A stretch of DNA of 64,000 nt, taken from contig NZ_FUWG01000008.1 of the NCBI RefSeq assembly GCF_900167145.1, forward strand, positions 62,001 to 126,000, given 5' to 3'. A program made the translations under genes and the position numbers. This stretch comes from Treponema porcinum (GTDB lineage Bacteria; Spirochaetota; Spirochaetia; Treponematales; Treponemataceae). Within the stretch, counting starts at the first letter, position 1. Every line of letters starts with the position of its first letter. The notes below the pieces were generated by a model, which saw nothing but the letters and a program-made list of their open reading frames with translations, searched no databases and was not told where the DNA came from. Shown here piece after piece: positions 52,986 through 60,530 of this stretch.

Positions 52986-53057
52986 GAGCTACACTGGATT
53001 CGAACCAGTGACCCACGCCTTAAAAGGGCGTTGCTCTACCTACTGAGCTAGTAGCCC
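52985..53057 (-). tRNA. tRNA-Lys (anticodon UUU)
   Basis: Reads on the minus strand with acceptor GGGCTAC (53051-53057) pairing GTAGCTC (52986-52992, one G-U), D-arm GCTCAGTAGGTAGAGC, anticodon stem ACGCC/GGCGT around loop CTTTTAA (anticodon TTT), and T-arm CTGGTTCGAATCCAG. Discriminator A at 52985; no encoded CCA. The 73-nt length is standard. Confidence 0.97.
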
Positions 53058-53147
53058 ATGCACTTTTGTGAATGCTTAAATAATATATTCTTTTTCAAAA
53101 AAAGTGTCAATAGCAAAACGCTGAATTTCTTGTTTTTTCAGTTTTTT

Positions 53148-54065
53148 CTATTCCATTCGGACGATTTCGTAAAAATCGGAGATTGTCAGCGGAGTAAGAT
53201 TTTTTTTCTTCATCTGCTGTATGTATTCCTCCGGCGTGTCGTCTTCTATAATTACCGTTCCGTTCGCCTTAAGGCTCTTTTTAAGAATTCCGCCGTGCTT
53301 GAACACAAGCGTAGCGATTTTCAGGGACTCGTCTATGTCCTTCTTTATCTTGAAACCGAAAGTATAGTCGCCTTTCAGCCTGTTCGTAAGGACTGCACGG
53401 CATTTTTTTCCGTAAAGTTCCTGAATTTTCTGCATAACTTCGTCGTTGTGCCGTTTTATTTCCCTGTGTTCAAGGTATTTTTCTACGGAAAGCCGGCAGC
53501 CCTTGTTTTTTTCAAGCAGTTCTTCTATGCCGGTGTTGTTTTCCTTGCAGAATGCCTGCGTAAGTTTCATCGTCATTACTGCATCATCTTCGCTTTTGTG
53601 CGCCTGTAAAGATGACGTATCTATATTGTAGTGCGTACACCAGTCGGCAAGACCTTTCTTTTCACCTTTTGCGTTATCTACGATTACGGCGATGTCAAAG
53701 GCGGCAAATTGAATGAGCGGAAGGTTGTAGCGTTCGCACGCGCTTACAACGAAGCCTACGTCATTTGCAGAACTGAAGCCGATTACTTTTCTGTCCGGCG
53801 CTTCAATCAGTTTTTTCAGCGGCTTGTAGTATGCCTCAAAATTCCGCTGTGCGCGGAAGTAGTCCTTTGAATATGCCAGCTGACAGCGGTTTTTTGGTGA
53901 AAACAGATACCAGTCGAATTCCGTTTCGGGATTCATTACAACGTCGTCGGAATCAAGAATGTTGAATTCTGCGTCGGTAAGCACGTACCCGAACGAGCAC
54001 ATTTTTCCGATACCGTCAAAGCAGTTTGCACATTCAATGTCAAAAAACAAATACGATTTATTCAT
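53148..54065 (-). CDS. DEDDh-family 3'-5' exonuclease
   Basis: 305 aa. Exonuclease motifs: FFDIECANCFDG (Asp-x-Glu), VIGFSSANDVGFVVSACERY and HKSEDDAVMTMKLTQAF (His-x4-Asp), the DnaQ/epsilon-like DEDDh set. An added C-terminal ~110 residues (REIKRHNDEVMQKIQEL ... TPEEYIQQMKKK) are basic and may bind DNA or a partner; BRCT-like strands (VLTNRLKGDYTFGF, IATLVFKHGGILKKSL) are suggestive. ATG 54065 has GAGGA 6 nt upstream; an extension to 54140 is not supported. RNA or DNA substrate unknown. Confidence 0.82.
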   Translation of the reverse strand: MNKSYLFFDIECANCFDGIGKMCSFGYVLTDAEFNILDSDDVVMNPETEFDWYLFSPKNRCQLAYSKDYFRAQRNFEAYYKPLKKLIEAPDRKVIGFSSANDVGFVVSACERYNLPLIQFAAFDIAVIVDNAKGEKKGLADWCTHYNIDTSSLQAHKSEDDAVMTMKLTQAFCKENNTGIEELLEKNKGCRLSVEKYLEHREIKRHNDEVMQKIQELYGKKCRAVLTNRLKGDYTFGFKIKKDIDESLKIATLVFKHGGILKKSLKANGTVIIEDDTPEEYIQQMKKKNLTPLTISDFYEIVRME

Positions 54066-54075
54066 TTGGTTTTCC

Positions 54076-54594
54076 TCAGTCAAGAAAAATATATTCTGAA
54101 AAATACAATGCCTGTATTTTATTGAGCGTAAGCTGCGCATTCAGTTCTGCGCACAGTTCTGACTTTATGCGTTCTTCGCCTTTTTTGCGGAGCGTTTCTG
54201 CCGTTTGCTGCGAAAAATATTCTTTTATAATGTTTTTAAGTATGCCGCTTTTCCGCGAAAGTTCTTCGTAGAATTCTACATCACCGGCTTTGTAGGAAAA
54301 CCAGGGCGATACAACGACTGGTATGCCTGCGCCGTCTTTTTTTTCACCGGAAGGCGCTGTTGCTGTCCGTATGCGTCCGAGTCCTGTAAATGCGGCATAA
54401 GATTCTGCGGCGGATGAATTTTCGGACTGACTTACCGTTTGTGCGGGAGCAGAAGTCTTTTTCCCAGGGGTGACTTTTCCTGCGGCGAATACATATATCG
54501 TGGAAACAATAATGACTGCCGCAATGAACGAAGCGATTATTGTAAGCGCGCCGTTTACCGTTATGTCAGGAATTCTGATTTTCTTCATACGCAT
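54076..54594 (-). CDS. FliL-like flagellar basal-body protein
   Basis: 172 aa. One N-terminal membrane helix (ALTIIASFIAAVIIVSTIYVFA, about 16-37), a low-complexity Thr/Ser/Ala linker (about 42-75), then a periplasmic domain: VVVSPWFSYKAGDVEFYEELSRKSGILKNIIKEYFSQQTAETLRKKGEERIKSELCAELNAQLTLNKIQALYFSEYIFL. This order of helices and the final strand is the FliL pattern (stator-associated protein). It is not inside a flagellar operon here, so it may be a second FliL paralogue. 10 nt upstream of the exonuclease gene. Confidence 0.72.
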   Translation of the reverse strand: MRMKKIRIPDITVNGALTIIASFIAAVIIVSTIYVFAAGKVTPGKKTSAPAQTVSQSENSSAAESYAAFTGLGRIRTATAPSGEKKDGAGIPVVVSPWFSYKAGDVEFYEELSRKSGILKNIIKEYFSQQTAETLRKKGEERIKSELCAELNAQLTLNKIQALYFSEYIFLD

Positions 54595-54609
54595 TTTTTT
54601 CCTTAAGGA

Positions 54610-54646
54610 AACACTGAATAAATCCTATTGAGGATTTTTCAGTGTT
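54610..54646 (-). terminator. Terminator after hflX
   Basis: AACACTGAATAAATCCT (54610-54626) pairs with AGGATTTTTCAGTGTT (54631-54646) with one bulge and an ATTG loop. On the minus strand the stem ends AGTGTTTCCTT. It is the first stem after hflX apart from a 10-bp hairpin TCCGTAAGTC/GACTTACGGA (54668-54690) that lacks a T-tract. Confidence 0.6.
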
Positions 54647-54656
54647 AACCTTGAAT
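54638..54656. repeat. 19-nt dispersed repeat, copy 1
   Basis: TTCAGTGTTAACCTTGAAT recurs at 58665-58683 with a single mismatch (T to A at the ninth base). Both copies follow a region of hairpin-forming sequence in minus-strand intergenic gaps. It overlaps the right arm of the hflX terminator. Confidence 0.5.
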
Positions 54657-54719
54657 GTAGCTAATTGTCCGTAAGTCAATGACTTACGGAAATTTGACGG
54701 GAAGTGCTGAGTAATCGCT

Positions 54720-55982
54720 TCAAGTGTTAATCAGCACTTCCTTAAGATACGGCTTCATAAGCGAAAGTGTTTTTCCGGCGGCGCGCGCCTTTACCAGAAC
54801 GCCGGCATCTTTCCACTTTTCATCTATAATTACTCCGTTTGTGCGAAGGTTCTGCAAAAGCGCGCTTTTTTCTGCTGGAATTTCAAACGTCCTCACTTCG
54901 CCAAGCAGTTCTTCCGAAATGCGCTCTGCAAGCGCCTCAAAACCGAAGTGCGTTTTTGCGCTTACGCATACAGCATCCGGGAACTGAAGGTTCAGCGCTG
55001 CAAAGTCTGCGGCATTTTCCTTTGAAACATCGCATTTGTTCAGGACGATTACGCGCTTTGAATTAGTGGCGCCTATTTCGTCAAGGACGGCGCAGACTGT
55101 ATTGTACTGGCTGAGCGCGTTCGGGTCTGATGAATCTATTACCAGAAGCTGTAAATCCGCATTTTTTGCGGCAGAAAGCGTAGACTTAAAGGCATCTATA
55201 AGGCTGTGCGGAAGATTACTGATAAATCCGACAGTATCAGTCAGGAGAATGCCGTTTCCGTCCTTTAGTTTAAGCTTTCGTGTAAGCGGATCGAGCGTTG
55301 CAAAAAGCTTGTCTTCTACGAATGCATCTGCGCCTGTAAGCGCGTTCAGAAGGCTTGATTTTCCGGCATTTGTGTAGCCGATAAGCGCGCATTCCGGAAC
55401 TGGAATGCTTCCGCGCTTTTTACGCTGCGTTTCCCTTGTGCGTACTACTTTTTCAAGCTCTTTTTTTGTTCTGAAAATGATTTCGCGGATATTCCGCTGG
55501 TCCAGTTCAAGCTGTGTTTCGCCTGCGCCTTTTGAGCCGTAGCTTCCGCCGCGCTGGCGCGCCATATCACCGTAGGAATGTGCAAGACGCGGAAGAGAGT
55601 AGGTGAGCCGAGCAAGTTCCACCTGAAGAACAGCCTCTTTTGTCTGCGCACGCTGTGCAAAAATCCGTATGATTACTTCCTGACGGTCAAGACAGGGAAT
55701 TTTTGCAAGTTTTTCCCAATTGCGCTGTTTTGAGGGGGCTAGGTCAAAATCAAAAATAATGCAGTCTGCTTCTTTTTCCCGGGCAAGGTCAGCGATTTCC
55801 TGAGCTTTTCCTTTTCCCATACCGTATGCAGGCTGAACTTCAAGGCGCGTAAGGGTAAGCTTTTCAACAGTTTCCATTCCGAGCGTGTCAGCAAGTCCTT
55901 TTAGTTCTGCAAGATTATTTCCCGGTTCTCCGACCAGAAGGCACTTTGTACGGCGGTTCTGTTCTTCTTCTATGTTTATCAT
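54720..55982 (-). CDS. hflX: GTPase HflX
   Basis: 420 aa ribosome-associated GTPase that splits or rescues ribosomes under stress. N-terminal substrate-like domain GKGKAQEIADLAREKEADCIIFDFDLAPSKQRNWE, RIFAQRAQTKEAVLQVELA, GGSYGSKGAGETQLELDQR; GTPase domain with G1 GYTNAGKSSLLNAL, ATLDPLTRKL (G2), DTVGFISNLP (G3), NKCD (G4) and SAKTHFG (G5). Intact and standard length. Confidence 0.97.
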   Translation of the reverse strand: MINIEEEQNRRTKCLLVGEPGNNLAELKGLADTLGMETVEKLTLTRLEVQPAYGMGKGKAQEIADLAREKEADCIIFDFDLAPSKQRNWEKLAKIPCLDRQEVIIRIFAQRAQTKEAVLQVELARLTYSLPRLAHSYGDMARQRGGSYGSKGAGETQLELDQRNIREIIFRTKKELEKVVRTRETQRKKRGSIPVPECALIGYTNAGKSSLLNALTGADAFVEDKLFATLDPLTRKLKLKDGNGILLTDTVGFISNLPHSLIDAFKSTLSAAKNADLQLLVIDSSDPNALSQYNTVCAVLDEIGATNSKRVIVLNKCDVSKENAADFAALNLQFPDAVCVSAKTHFGFEALAERISEELLGEVRTFEIPAEKSALLQNLRTNGVIIDEKWKDAGVLVKARAAGKTLSLMKPYLKEVLINT

Positions 55983-56042
55983 CAGTTTAATAGTAATTTA
56001 CTGCGCGTTGATTTTCAAGGGAAATCTAAAAGGCAGAAAATC

Positions 56043-57152
56043 CTATATCATAGACTCATATACTGAAAACTGATTTTTTCCGCCGCTTTTTGCCTGATAA
56101 AGTGCATAGTCTGCCTTGCGGAACAAATCATCGTACGTATCACCGAATTCAGAACAGACTGCAATTCCGAAACTTCCGGTTACTTTGTCGTTTTCGTTCG
56201 GAAGTTCTATTGTTTCTGCCATCAGTGAAAGCACTTTTTTTACCCGTGACTGTGCGATTACGACGTCGTGCGTGAACGGCATAAATACTACAAATTCGTC
56301 ACCGCCGAATCTTCCTATGATGTCTGAACTGCGGAACGAACTGTTCAGACATCGTGCAATTCCGCTTATGACAAAGTCGCCTATTACATGACCGTAAGAG
56401 TCGTTTATCCGCTTAAAGTCGTCTATGTCAAGAATAACAAGTATGCCGTTTTCTGAATCGTTTGCAACGGCTTTTCTTATTTCCCTCATCATTGAACTTT
56501 TATTCAAAAGCCCTGTAAGACCGTCTGTGTCACGTTCTGTCTTGATTGCTTTCTGAAATATAAATTCGTTAAGCTTAATGTTTGCGGTAAATATGGAAAG
56601 CAACATTCCTGTTATAAGGAAAATAATTGAATTCATTATATCAATGGCATACCGATCAGGAGTTTTGAACAGGAATGCAAGTATGTCGAAGACGATTACC
56701 GTAACAAGTGACAGTCCTGCCATTCTTAGCGGCGTGTCAAGAAAAATTACAGGAAAAATCGTTTGGGTTATAAAAAAGAATACTGCGTTCCTGTCTTTAC
56801 AAAGAAAGACTCCTGTAATTATTGATGCAGCGGACAGGAAAATCATGTACAGATAAACAAACAGCAGCGTAAGTTTTTTGTGCTTTCCAAGAATGTATGT
56901 TGATGCAAAGCAGAAAAAGCATGAAACAAGAAAATACAGCCATGCAAAAATGCTTTCATAGTTGTTGTAATGAAGAACCGGCAAAAATGAAGCTATAAGA
57001 AATCCAACTGTAAGGAATGCTGTTATGAACGAACACATCCCCAAAGAACGGATATTTGAATTGCGTATTTCTGCTGTACAGTTTGTATAATAATATCGCG
57101 AAAAACGCAGCCTCTTAAGGCTTTTAAATAAATAGGAAAGTATCCTGCCCAT
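56043..57152 (-). CDS. Membrane-bound diguanylate cyclase (GGDEF)
   Basis: 369 aa. Residues about 35-200 hold five to six membrane helices (MCSFITAFLTVGFLIASFLP, WLYFLVSCFFCFASTYIL, LLFVYLYMIFLSAASIITGVF and others). The C-terminal GGDEF domain has DTDGLTGLLNKSS, LDIDDFKRINDSYGHVIGD, and GRFGGDEFVVFM. RSSD five residues before GGDEF is an intact inhibitory I-site. It makes cyclic-di-GMP from GTP with product feedback. Start ATG 57152 is preferred because AGGGTGGG precedes it; ATGs at 57173 and 57170 also exist. It lies 73 nt downstream of the anti-sigma gene on the same strand. Confidence 0.9.
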   Translation of the reverse strand: MGRILSYLFKSLKRLRFSRYYYTNCTAEIRNSNIRSLGMCSFITAFLTVGFLIASFLPVLHYNNYESIFAWLYFLVSCFFCFASTYILGKHKKLTLLFVYLYMIFLSAASIITGVFLCKDRNAVFFFITQTIFPVIFLDTPLRMAGLSLVTVIVFDILAFLFKTPDRYAIDIMNSIIFLITGMLLSIFTANIKLNEFIFQKAIKTERDTDGLTGLLNKSSMMREIRKAVANDSENGILVILDIDDFKRINDSYGHVIGDFVISGIARCLNSSFRSSDIIGRFGGDEFVVFMPFTHDVVIAQSRVKKVLSLMAETIELPNENDKVTGSFGIAVCSEFGDTYDDLFRKADYALYQAKSGGKNQFSVYESMI

Positions 57153-57225
57153 ATCCCACCCTAACTGCATCATATTGAAAAACTGTAGGAATGTCGAGAA
57201 CGATACAGTGGTTTTGGGGAATGTT

Positions 57226-57705
57226 TTATGCCTGTTTTGAAAGCGGTATGCTCGTGGAAATTTTTTTGATGAAAAAATCAATGTTTCCGAACACGAATAC
57301 GCAGCAGTAAACCGTAACGCAGAACGCAATCAGGATGGCGTATGCTATGGAAAGGTCGCGGCTGTGCATTCTGTTTGTTATGAGTATTGGTGCAAAAAGC
57401 AGCGTAATCATGGCAATTCCGCTTATAACCCAGTTACGGATGGAAATAGGTTTTTCTATCATGCGGCGGTATGCGTCCGGCTCAATGCGTTCCATTACGT
57501 TTTTAATGGATGCGTCTGTAAGCGGAACCTGAAGCTTTAGTGGCGAAGCTGCTGCTTTTTCTGCGGCGGCAAGCATTTTTATCTGCCTGTGGCATTTCCT
57601 GCAGAAAAAAAGATGCATAGAAAGTCTGAAGGGGATGCGCTCGTTCTTGTCAAGTTCAAGGTATCTGTTCATAAAGTATTCGCATGTTTTGCTATTGTTT
57701 TCCAT
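57226..57705 (-). CDS. Anti-sigma factor with zinc-finger-type motif
   Basis: 159 aa. N-terminal CEYFMNRYLELDKNERIPFRLSMHLFFCRKCHRQIKML has the zf-HC2 pattern (His-x3-Cys-x2-Cys, about 31-38), and two membrane helices follow (NWVISGIAMITLLFAPILI, AYAILIAFCVTVYCCVFVF). Such proteins hold an ECF sigma factor at the membrane until a signal arrives. It overlaps the ECF sigma gene by 14 nt, as expected for a sigma/anti-sigma pair. Confidence 0.82.
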   Translation of the reverse strand: MENNSKTCEYFMNRYLELDKNERIPFRLSMHLFFCRKCHRQIKMLAAAEKAAASPLKLQVPLTDASIKNVMERIEPDAYRRMIEKPISIRNWVISGIAMITLLFAPILITNRMHSRDLSIAYAILIAFCVTVYCCVFVFGNIDFFIKKISTSIPLSKQA

Positions 57706-58276
57706 AAAAATCCTCCAGTTTCTCCTTCAGAAGTTTCTTTGCCCTGAATATATGAGATTTTATTGTGTTCACCGGAATTTCGGTGATTTCGCTTATTTCC
57801 TGATACGGAATATCATAAGAAAAATACATTTCTATGCAGACCGCATATTTTTCCGGCAGTTCAGAAACTGCCTGTCTGATTGCTTCCTGTGTAAGGCACA
57901 GAATCTGCCTTTCTTCTGGCGTTGCGTCTGTGTCAAGAATTGCCGTTTCATCAGCAATCGGCAAGTATTCCTTTCTGCGCTTTACGGAATTTACCGCCGT
58001 CGTCCATGCTATTTTCATAAGCCAGGTGGAAAACTGCGAATTTCCCTTGAATGAATCAAGATTCATAAACACTTTAAGGAATACATCCTGCACAAAATCT
58101 TCGGAGTCCGCTTCGTTGTGAAAAAAACTTTTGCCAAAATAAAAAACCCTCGTCTTGTAAAGGCTCATAAGCTTTGCAAAGGATGTTTTGTTCCCCGCTA
58201 CGGCAGATTTTACAAGGGCAAAATCGCGTTTTTTTATGATGTCCTTTTCAAGTTTTTTCAGCAGTTCTTTTGCCAT
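57692..58276 (-). CDS. ECF RNA polymerase sigma factor
   Basis: 194 aa sigma-70 of the ECF type. Region 2: NEADSEDFVQDVFLKVFMNLDSFKGNSQFSTWLMKIAWTTAVNSVKRR. Region 4: LPEKYAVCIEMYFSYDIPYQEISEITEIPVNTIKSHIFRAKKLLKE. Directs RNA polymerase to its own regulon; partner is the anti-sigma gene that overlaps its end. The small membrane gene upstream (12 nt) is probably cotranscribed. No promoter motif shared with other loci could be identified by eye. Confidence 0.93.
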   Translation of the reverse strand: MAKELLKKLEKDIIKKRDFALVKSAVAGNKTSFAKLMSLYKTRVFYFGKSFFHNEADSEDFVQDVFLKVFMNLDSFKGNSQFSTWLMKIAWTTAVNSVKRRKEYLPIADETAILDTDATPEERQILCLTQEAIRQAVSELPEKYAVCIEMYFSYDIPYQEISEITEIPVNTIKSHIFRAKKLLKEKLEDFYGKQ

Positions 58277-58288
58277 TTTTGCCGGTTT

Positions 58289-58636
58289 TTAGTCCTTTTT
58301 GTGAAAATCAGGATATATTTTGTAAAAAACAAGCAGGCATATTCCTATGACGGCAGGAATAAGTCCGCCGAGCATAGAATAGGTAAATCCGTCGAGTACG
58401 GCAAACACTAGCGACAGCATAACTCCTGTTCCTGTAAGCAGCAGTCCTGCAAGAAGGGAGAATGCCTTGTAGTTGATTTTGCTCGGGACGAATGTTCCTG
58501 TTTTTATCTGGAGTTTTATTTCGTGATGACGCCACAGAATGAAGAAGAACAAAACTACTCCGCCGATAGCAATTCCTACTATCGGAACGATTGAAATGAT
58601 AATCTGAGCGGCAGTTGATGTAATTGCCTGTTCCAT
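58289..58636 (-). CDS. Small membrane protein (DUF6249-like) upstream of the ECF sigma gene
   Basis: 115 aa with three probable membrane helices (IISIVPIVGIAIGGVVLFFFILW; AFSLLAGLLLTGTGVMLSLVFAVL; MLGGLIPAVIGICLLVFY). This size and layout match DUF6249-type proteins that often accompany ECF sigma/anti-sigma operons. Function unknown. GGAGGAC lies before the ATG (58636). Confidence 0.65.
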   Translation of the reverse strand: MEQAITSTAAQIIISIVPIVGIAIGGVVLFFFILWRHHEIKLQIKTGTFVPSKINYKAFSLLAGLLLTGTGVMLSLVFAVLDGFTYSMLGGLIPAVIGICLLVFYKIYPDFHKKD

Positions 58637-58664
58637 AAAAAGTCCTCCGTTTGCCTGATGTTTA

Positions 58665-58683
58665 TTCAGTGTAAACCTTGAAT
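58665..58683. repeat. 19-nt dispersed repeat, copy 2
   Basis: TTCAGTGTAAACCTTGAAT, one mismatch from 54638-54656. It sits in the 184-bp gap between the DUF6249-like gene and the RsmI-like gene, which also holds imperfect hairpins (58695-58722, and 58731-58756 with AAGGG/CCCTT). Confidence 0.5.
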
Positions 58684-58820
58684 ACGTCGAGTCAAGGCAC
58701 GCTATCGCTCAAGGCCTTGATTTCGCCGTTTTAAGGGTTTGTTTTAACCCCTTAAATACTCTGCCTATATAGACACGCTTCTTTGAAAAAGGTTGCGTGA
58801 TTTTGTAAGCCGGCATCCGT

Positions 58821-59534
58821 TCAGCCTTTGTAAATAAGGAATACCGCAGGAATTTTTCCAAGTTCCGGGATCGGCGATTTTTTCCATTCTGCTACGGATT
58901 TTGTTTTTATGTATTCTTCCGGACAGGTGATGCCGGATGCTATGCAGAGCTTTGTTTCCGGGCGGCACGTTTTCAGGATTGACTCAATCATCTGCGCGTT
59001 GCGGTACGGCGTTTCTATAAAAAGCTGCGTCTGGTTTTCCTTGTAACAGCGCTGTTCAAGCTGCTTGAGTTTCTGTGCGCGCTCCTGCGGTTTTGCCGGA
59101 AGGTAACCGTTGAATGCAAAACTTTGTCCGGAAAATCCGCTTGCCATTATCGACATAAGTATTGAAGACGGTCCTACAAGCGGAATTATGCGTATGTTTT
59201 TTTTCTGCGCAAGTGCAACAATGTCTGCTCCCGGGTCTGCAACTGCAGGACAGCCGGCTTCGCTTATAATGCCCATCGGTTTTCCTTCCTTTAAGATAGG
59301 GTCAAGGTAATTCCCGATGGAATTTTTGTTTGTATGCTCGTTAAGTTCGTAAAATTCAATGTCGTCGATGTTGATGTTTTTGTCTGTTTTTTTCAAAAAA
59401 CGACGCGCAGAACGTACGTTTTCTACTATAAAAACAGAAATATTCCTAATGATTTCTGCATTGTACGCAGGAAGTACTTGTTCAACAGGCGTTTCTCCAA
59501 GCGGTACGGGAATAAGATACAGTGCTGTTTCCAT
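58821..59534 (-). CDS. RsmI-like SAM-dependent (tetrapyrrole methylase-fold) methyltransferase
   Basis: 237 aa, 16S rRNA 2'-O-ribose methyltransferase-like (RsmI family by fold). Visible: LYLIPVPLGETP, MGIISEAGCPAVADPGADIVALAQKK (the GxPxxADPG core), IIPLVGPSSILMSIMASGFSGQSFAFNGYLP and TQLFIETPYRNAQMIESIL. The N-terminus departs from the usual RsmI 'ATPIGNL', so it belongs to the divergent subfamily, and the exact target nucleotide is not certain. Confidence 0.82.
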   Translation of the reverse strand: METALYLIPVPLGETPVEQVLPAYNAEIIRNISVFIVENVRSARRFLKKTDKNINIDDIEFYELNEHTNKNSIGNYLDPILKEGKPMGIISEAGCPAVADPGADIVALAQKKNIRIIPLVGPSSILMSIMASGFSGQSFAFNGYLPAKPQERAQKLKQLEQRCYKENQTQLFIETPYRNAQMIESILKTCRPETKLCIASGITCPEEYIKTKSVAEWKKSPIPELGKIPAVFLIYKG

Positions 59535-59662
59535 TTGTTCATTTTAATACAGATAAAAAAATGAGTCAAAGCCGGAAAAAATGTTTTTTTGGGTAACACA
59601 TTTTCAAAACCAGAGTGTCTTAATTTATGTACTAAGAAAACTTTTATTAAGAGGTAAATAAA

Positions 59663-60331
59663 ATGAAAAAATTAATTGCTTTGATTACTGCTTCGCTTAT
59701 TGCTTCAGGTGCATTTGCTGCTATTGAACTTGATGCAAGTAACTACGTTATGCCTTTGAACTTTCAGACTGTTGACTTTGATTCTGGTTCTAAAGACATA
59801 TATGCAGTTGTTCCGTTTGGATTTGAAGTTAAGTCTACGTTCTATTTTGGTGATTTACAGCCTGTGAATGTAGGACTGAACATCGGTCTTTCGGCAGATT
59901 ATTTTAAGTATAAGCATTTTGATGATGATTTATACGAAATCGAAGGCGGATTTGATGCAACGTTTGTTTGCGGTCCTGCGCTGAGCCTGAACTTCAAGCG
60001 TACGTCGTTCTTTGTGTCTCCTGGATTTCAGGCTACTGTAATGGGAATAAAGCTTTATGATGACGATGATGATTCTGACATTCACAACTTTGATGTAGCA
60101 TTTGATCTTGGTGCGCACATTGACGTAGGTTACCGTATCTGGCTTTTGCAGACAGAAAAGTTTGATTTAGGACTGAACTTTGGTGCGGATTATTCTATCG
60201 GTCTTGGAAGATACGGAACGTATACTGTTGATGAAAATCAGGACAAGAAAATCAGTGATGACCTGTTCGATATGAACCCTGCCCATCGCGTAAAGGCTTA
60301 TGCCGGCATTTCATTCCACTTTGACAAATAG
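59663..60331 (+). CDS. Secreted beta-barrel-like outer-membrane protein
   Basis: 222 aa. Cleavable signal peptide (MKKLIALITASLIASGAFA, cut after Ala19). The mature part alternates short hydrophobic strands and acidic turns: VPFGFEVKSTFYFG, NVGLNIGLSADYFKY, FVSPGFQATVMG, FDLGAHIDVGYRIW, FDLGLNFGADYSIGLG, ending in a C-terminal Phe-x-Phe-x-Lys pattern (AYAGISFHFDK). This is typical of an 8-10-strand barrel. AAGAGG lies before the ATG. Substrate unknown. Confidence 0.75.
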   Translation: MKKLIALITASLIASGAFAAIELDASNYVMPLNFQTVDFDSGSKDIYAVVPFGFEVKSTFYFGDLQPVNVGLNIGLSADYFKYKHFDDDLYEIEGGFDATFVCGPALSLNFKRTSFFVSPGFQATVMGIKLYDDDDDSDIHNFDVAFDLGAHIDVGYRIWLLQTEKFDLGLNFGADYSIGLGRYGTYTVDENQDKKISDDLFDMNPAHRVKAYAGISFHFDK

Positions 60332-60355
60332 GGAAGGTGTAAAGGCTGGCTGAAA

Positions 60356-60405
60356 AAGCGCCCTGTTAAAGCAGTATTTTCTGTTTTAACAGGGCACTTT
60401 CTTTT
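60356..60405 (+). terminator. Terminator after the beta-barrel gene
   Basis: GCCCTGTTAAA (60360-60370) pairs with TTTAACAGGGC (60385-60395), extended by AAAG/CTTT outside. It is followed by CTTTTT. Confidence 0.9.
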
Positions 60406-60494
60406 TAAAACTTGCAAATGGAACGCTTTTTGTTTATACTGTTACACACTTATGAAAGTGCCTGTTAACGATTTTTTCAGTTAAGTGGCATTTT

Positions 60495-60522
60495 TATAAT
60501 ATTATAAATAGTGGGGGGGGGG
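60495..60522 (+). promoter_or_regulatory. Promoter with a 10-G tract before the wecA-like gene
   Basis: TATAAT (60495-60500) is followed 12 nt later by ten consecutive G (60513-60522). The tract covers the expected transcription start and runs to 8 nt before the TTG start at 60531, where it is the only Shine-Dalgarno-like purine sequence. Homopolymer G tracts at promoters change length by slippage and switch expression of surface genes in T. pallidum. Variation here is inferred. No in-frame ATG lies upstream. Confidence 0.65.
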
Positions 60523-60530
60523 CACTTCTT

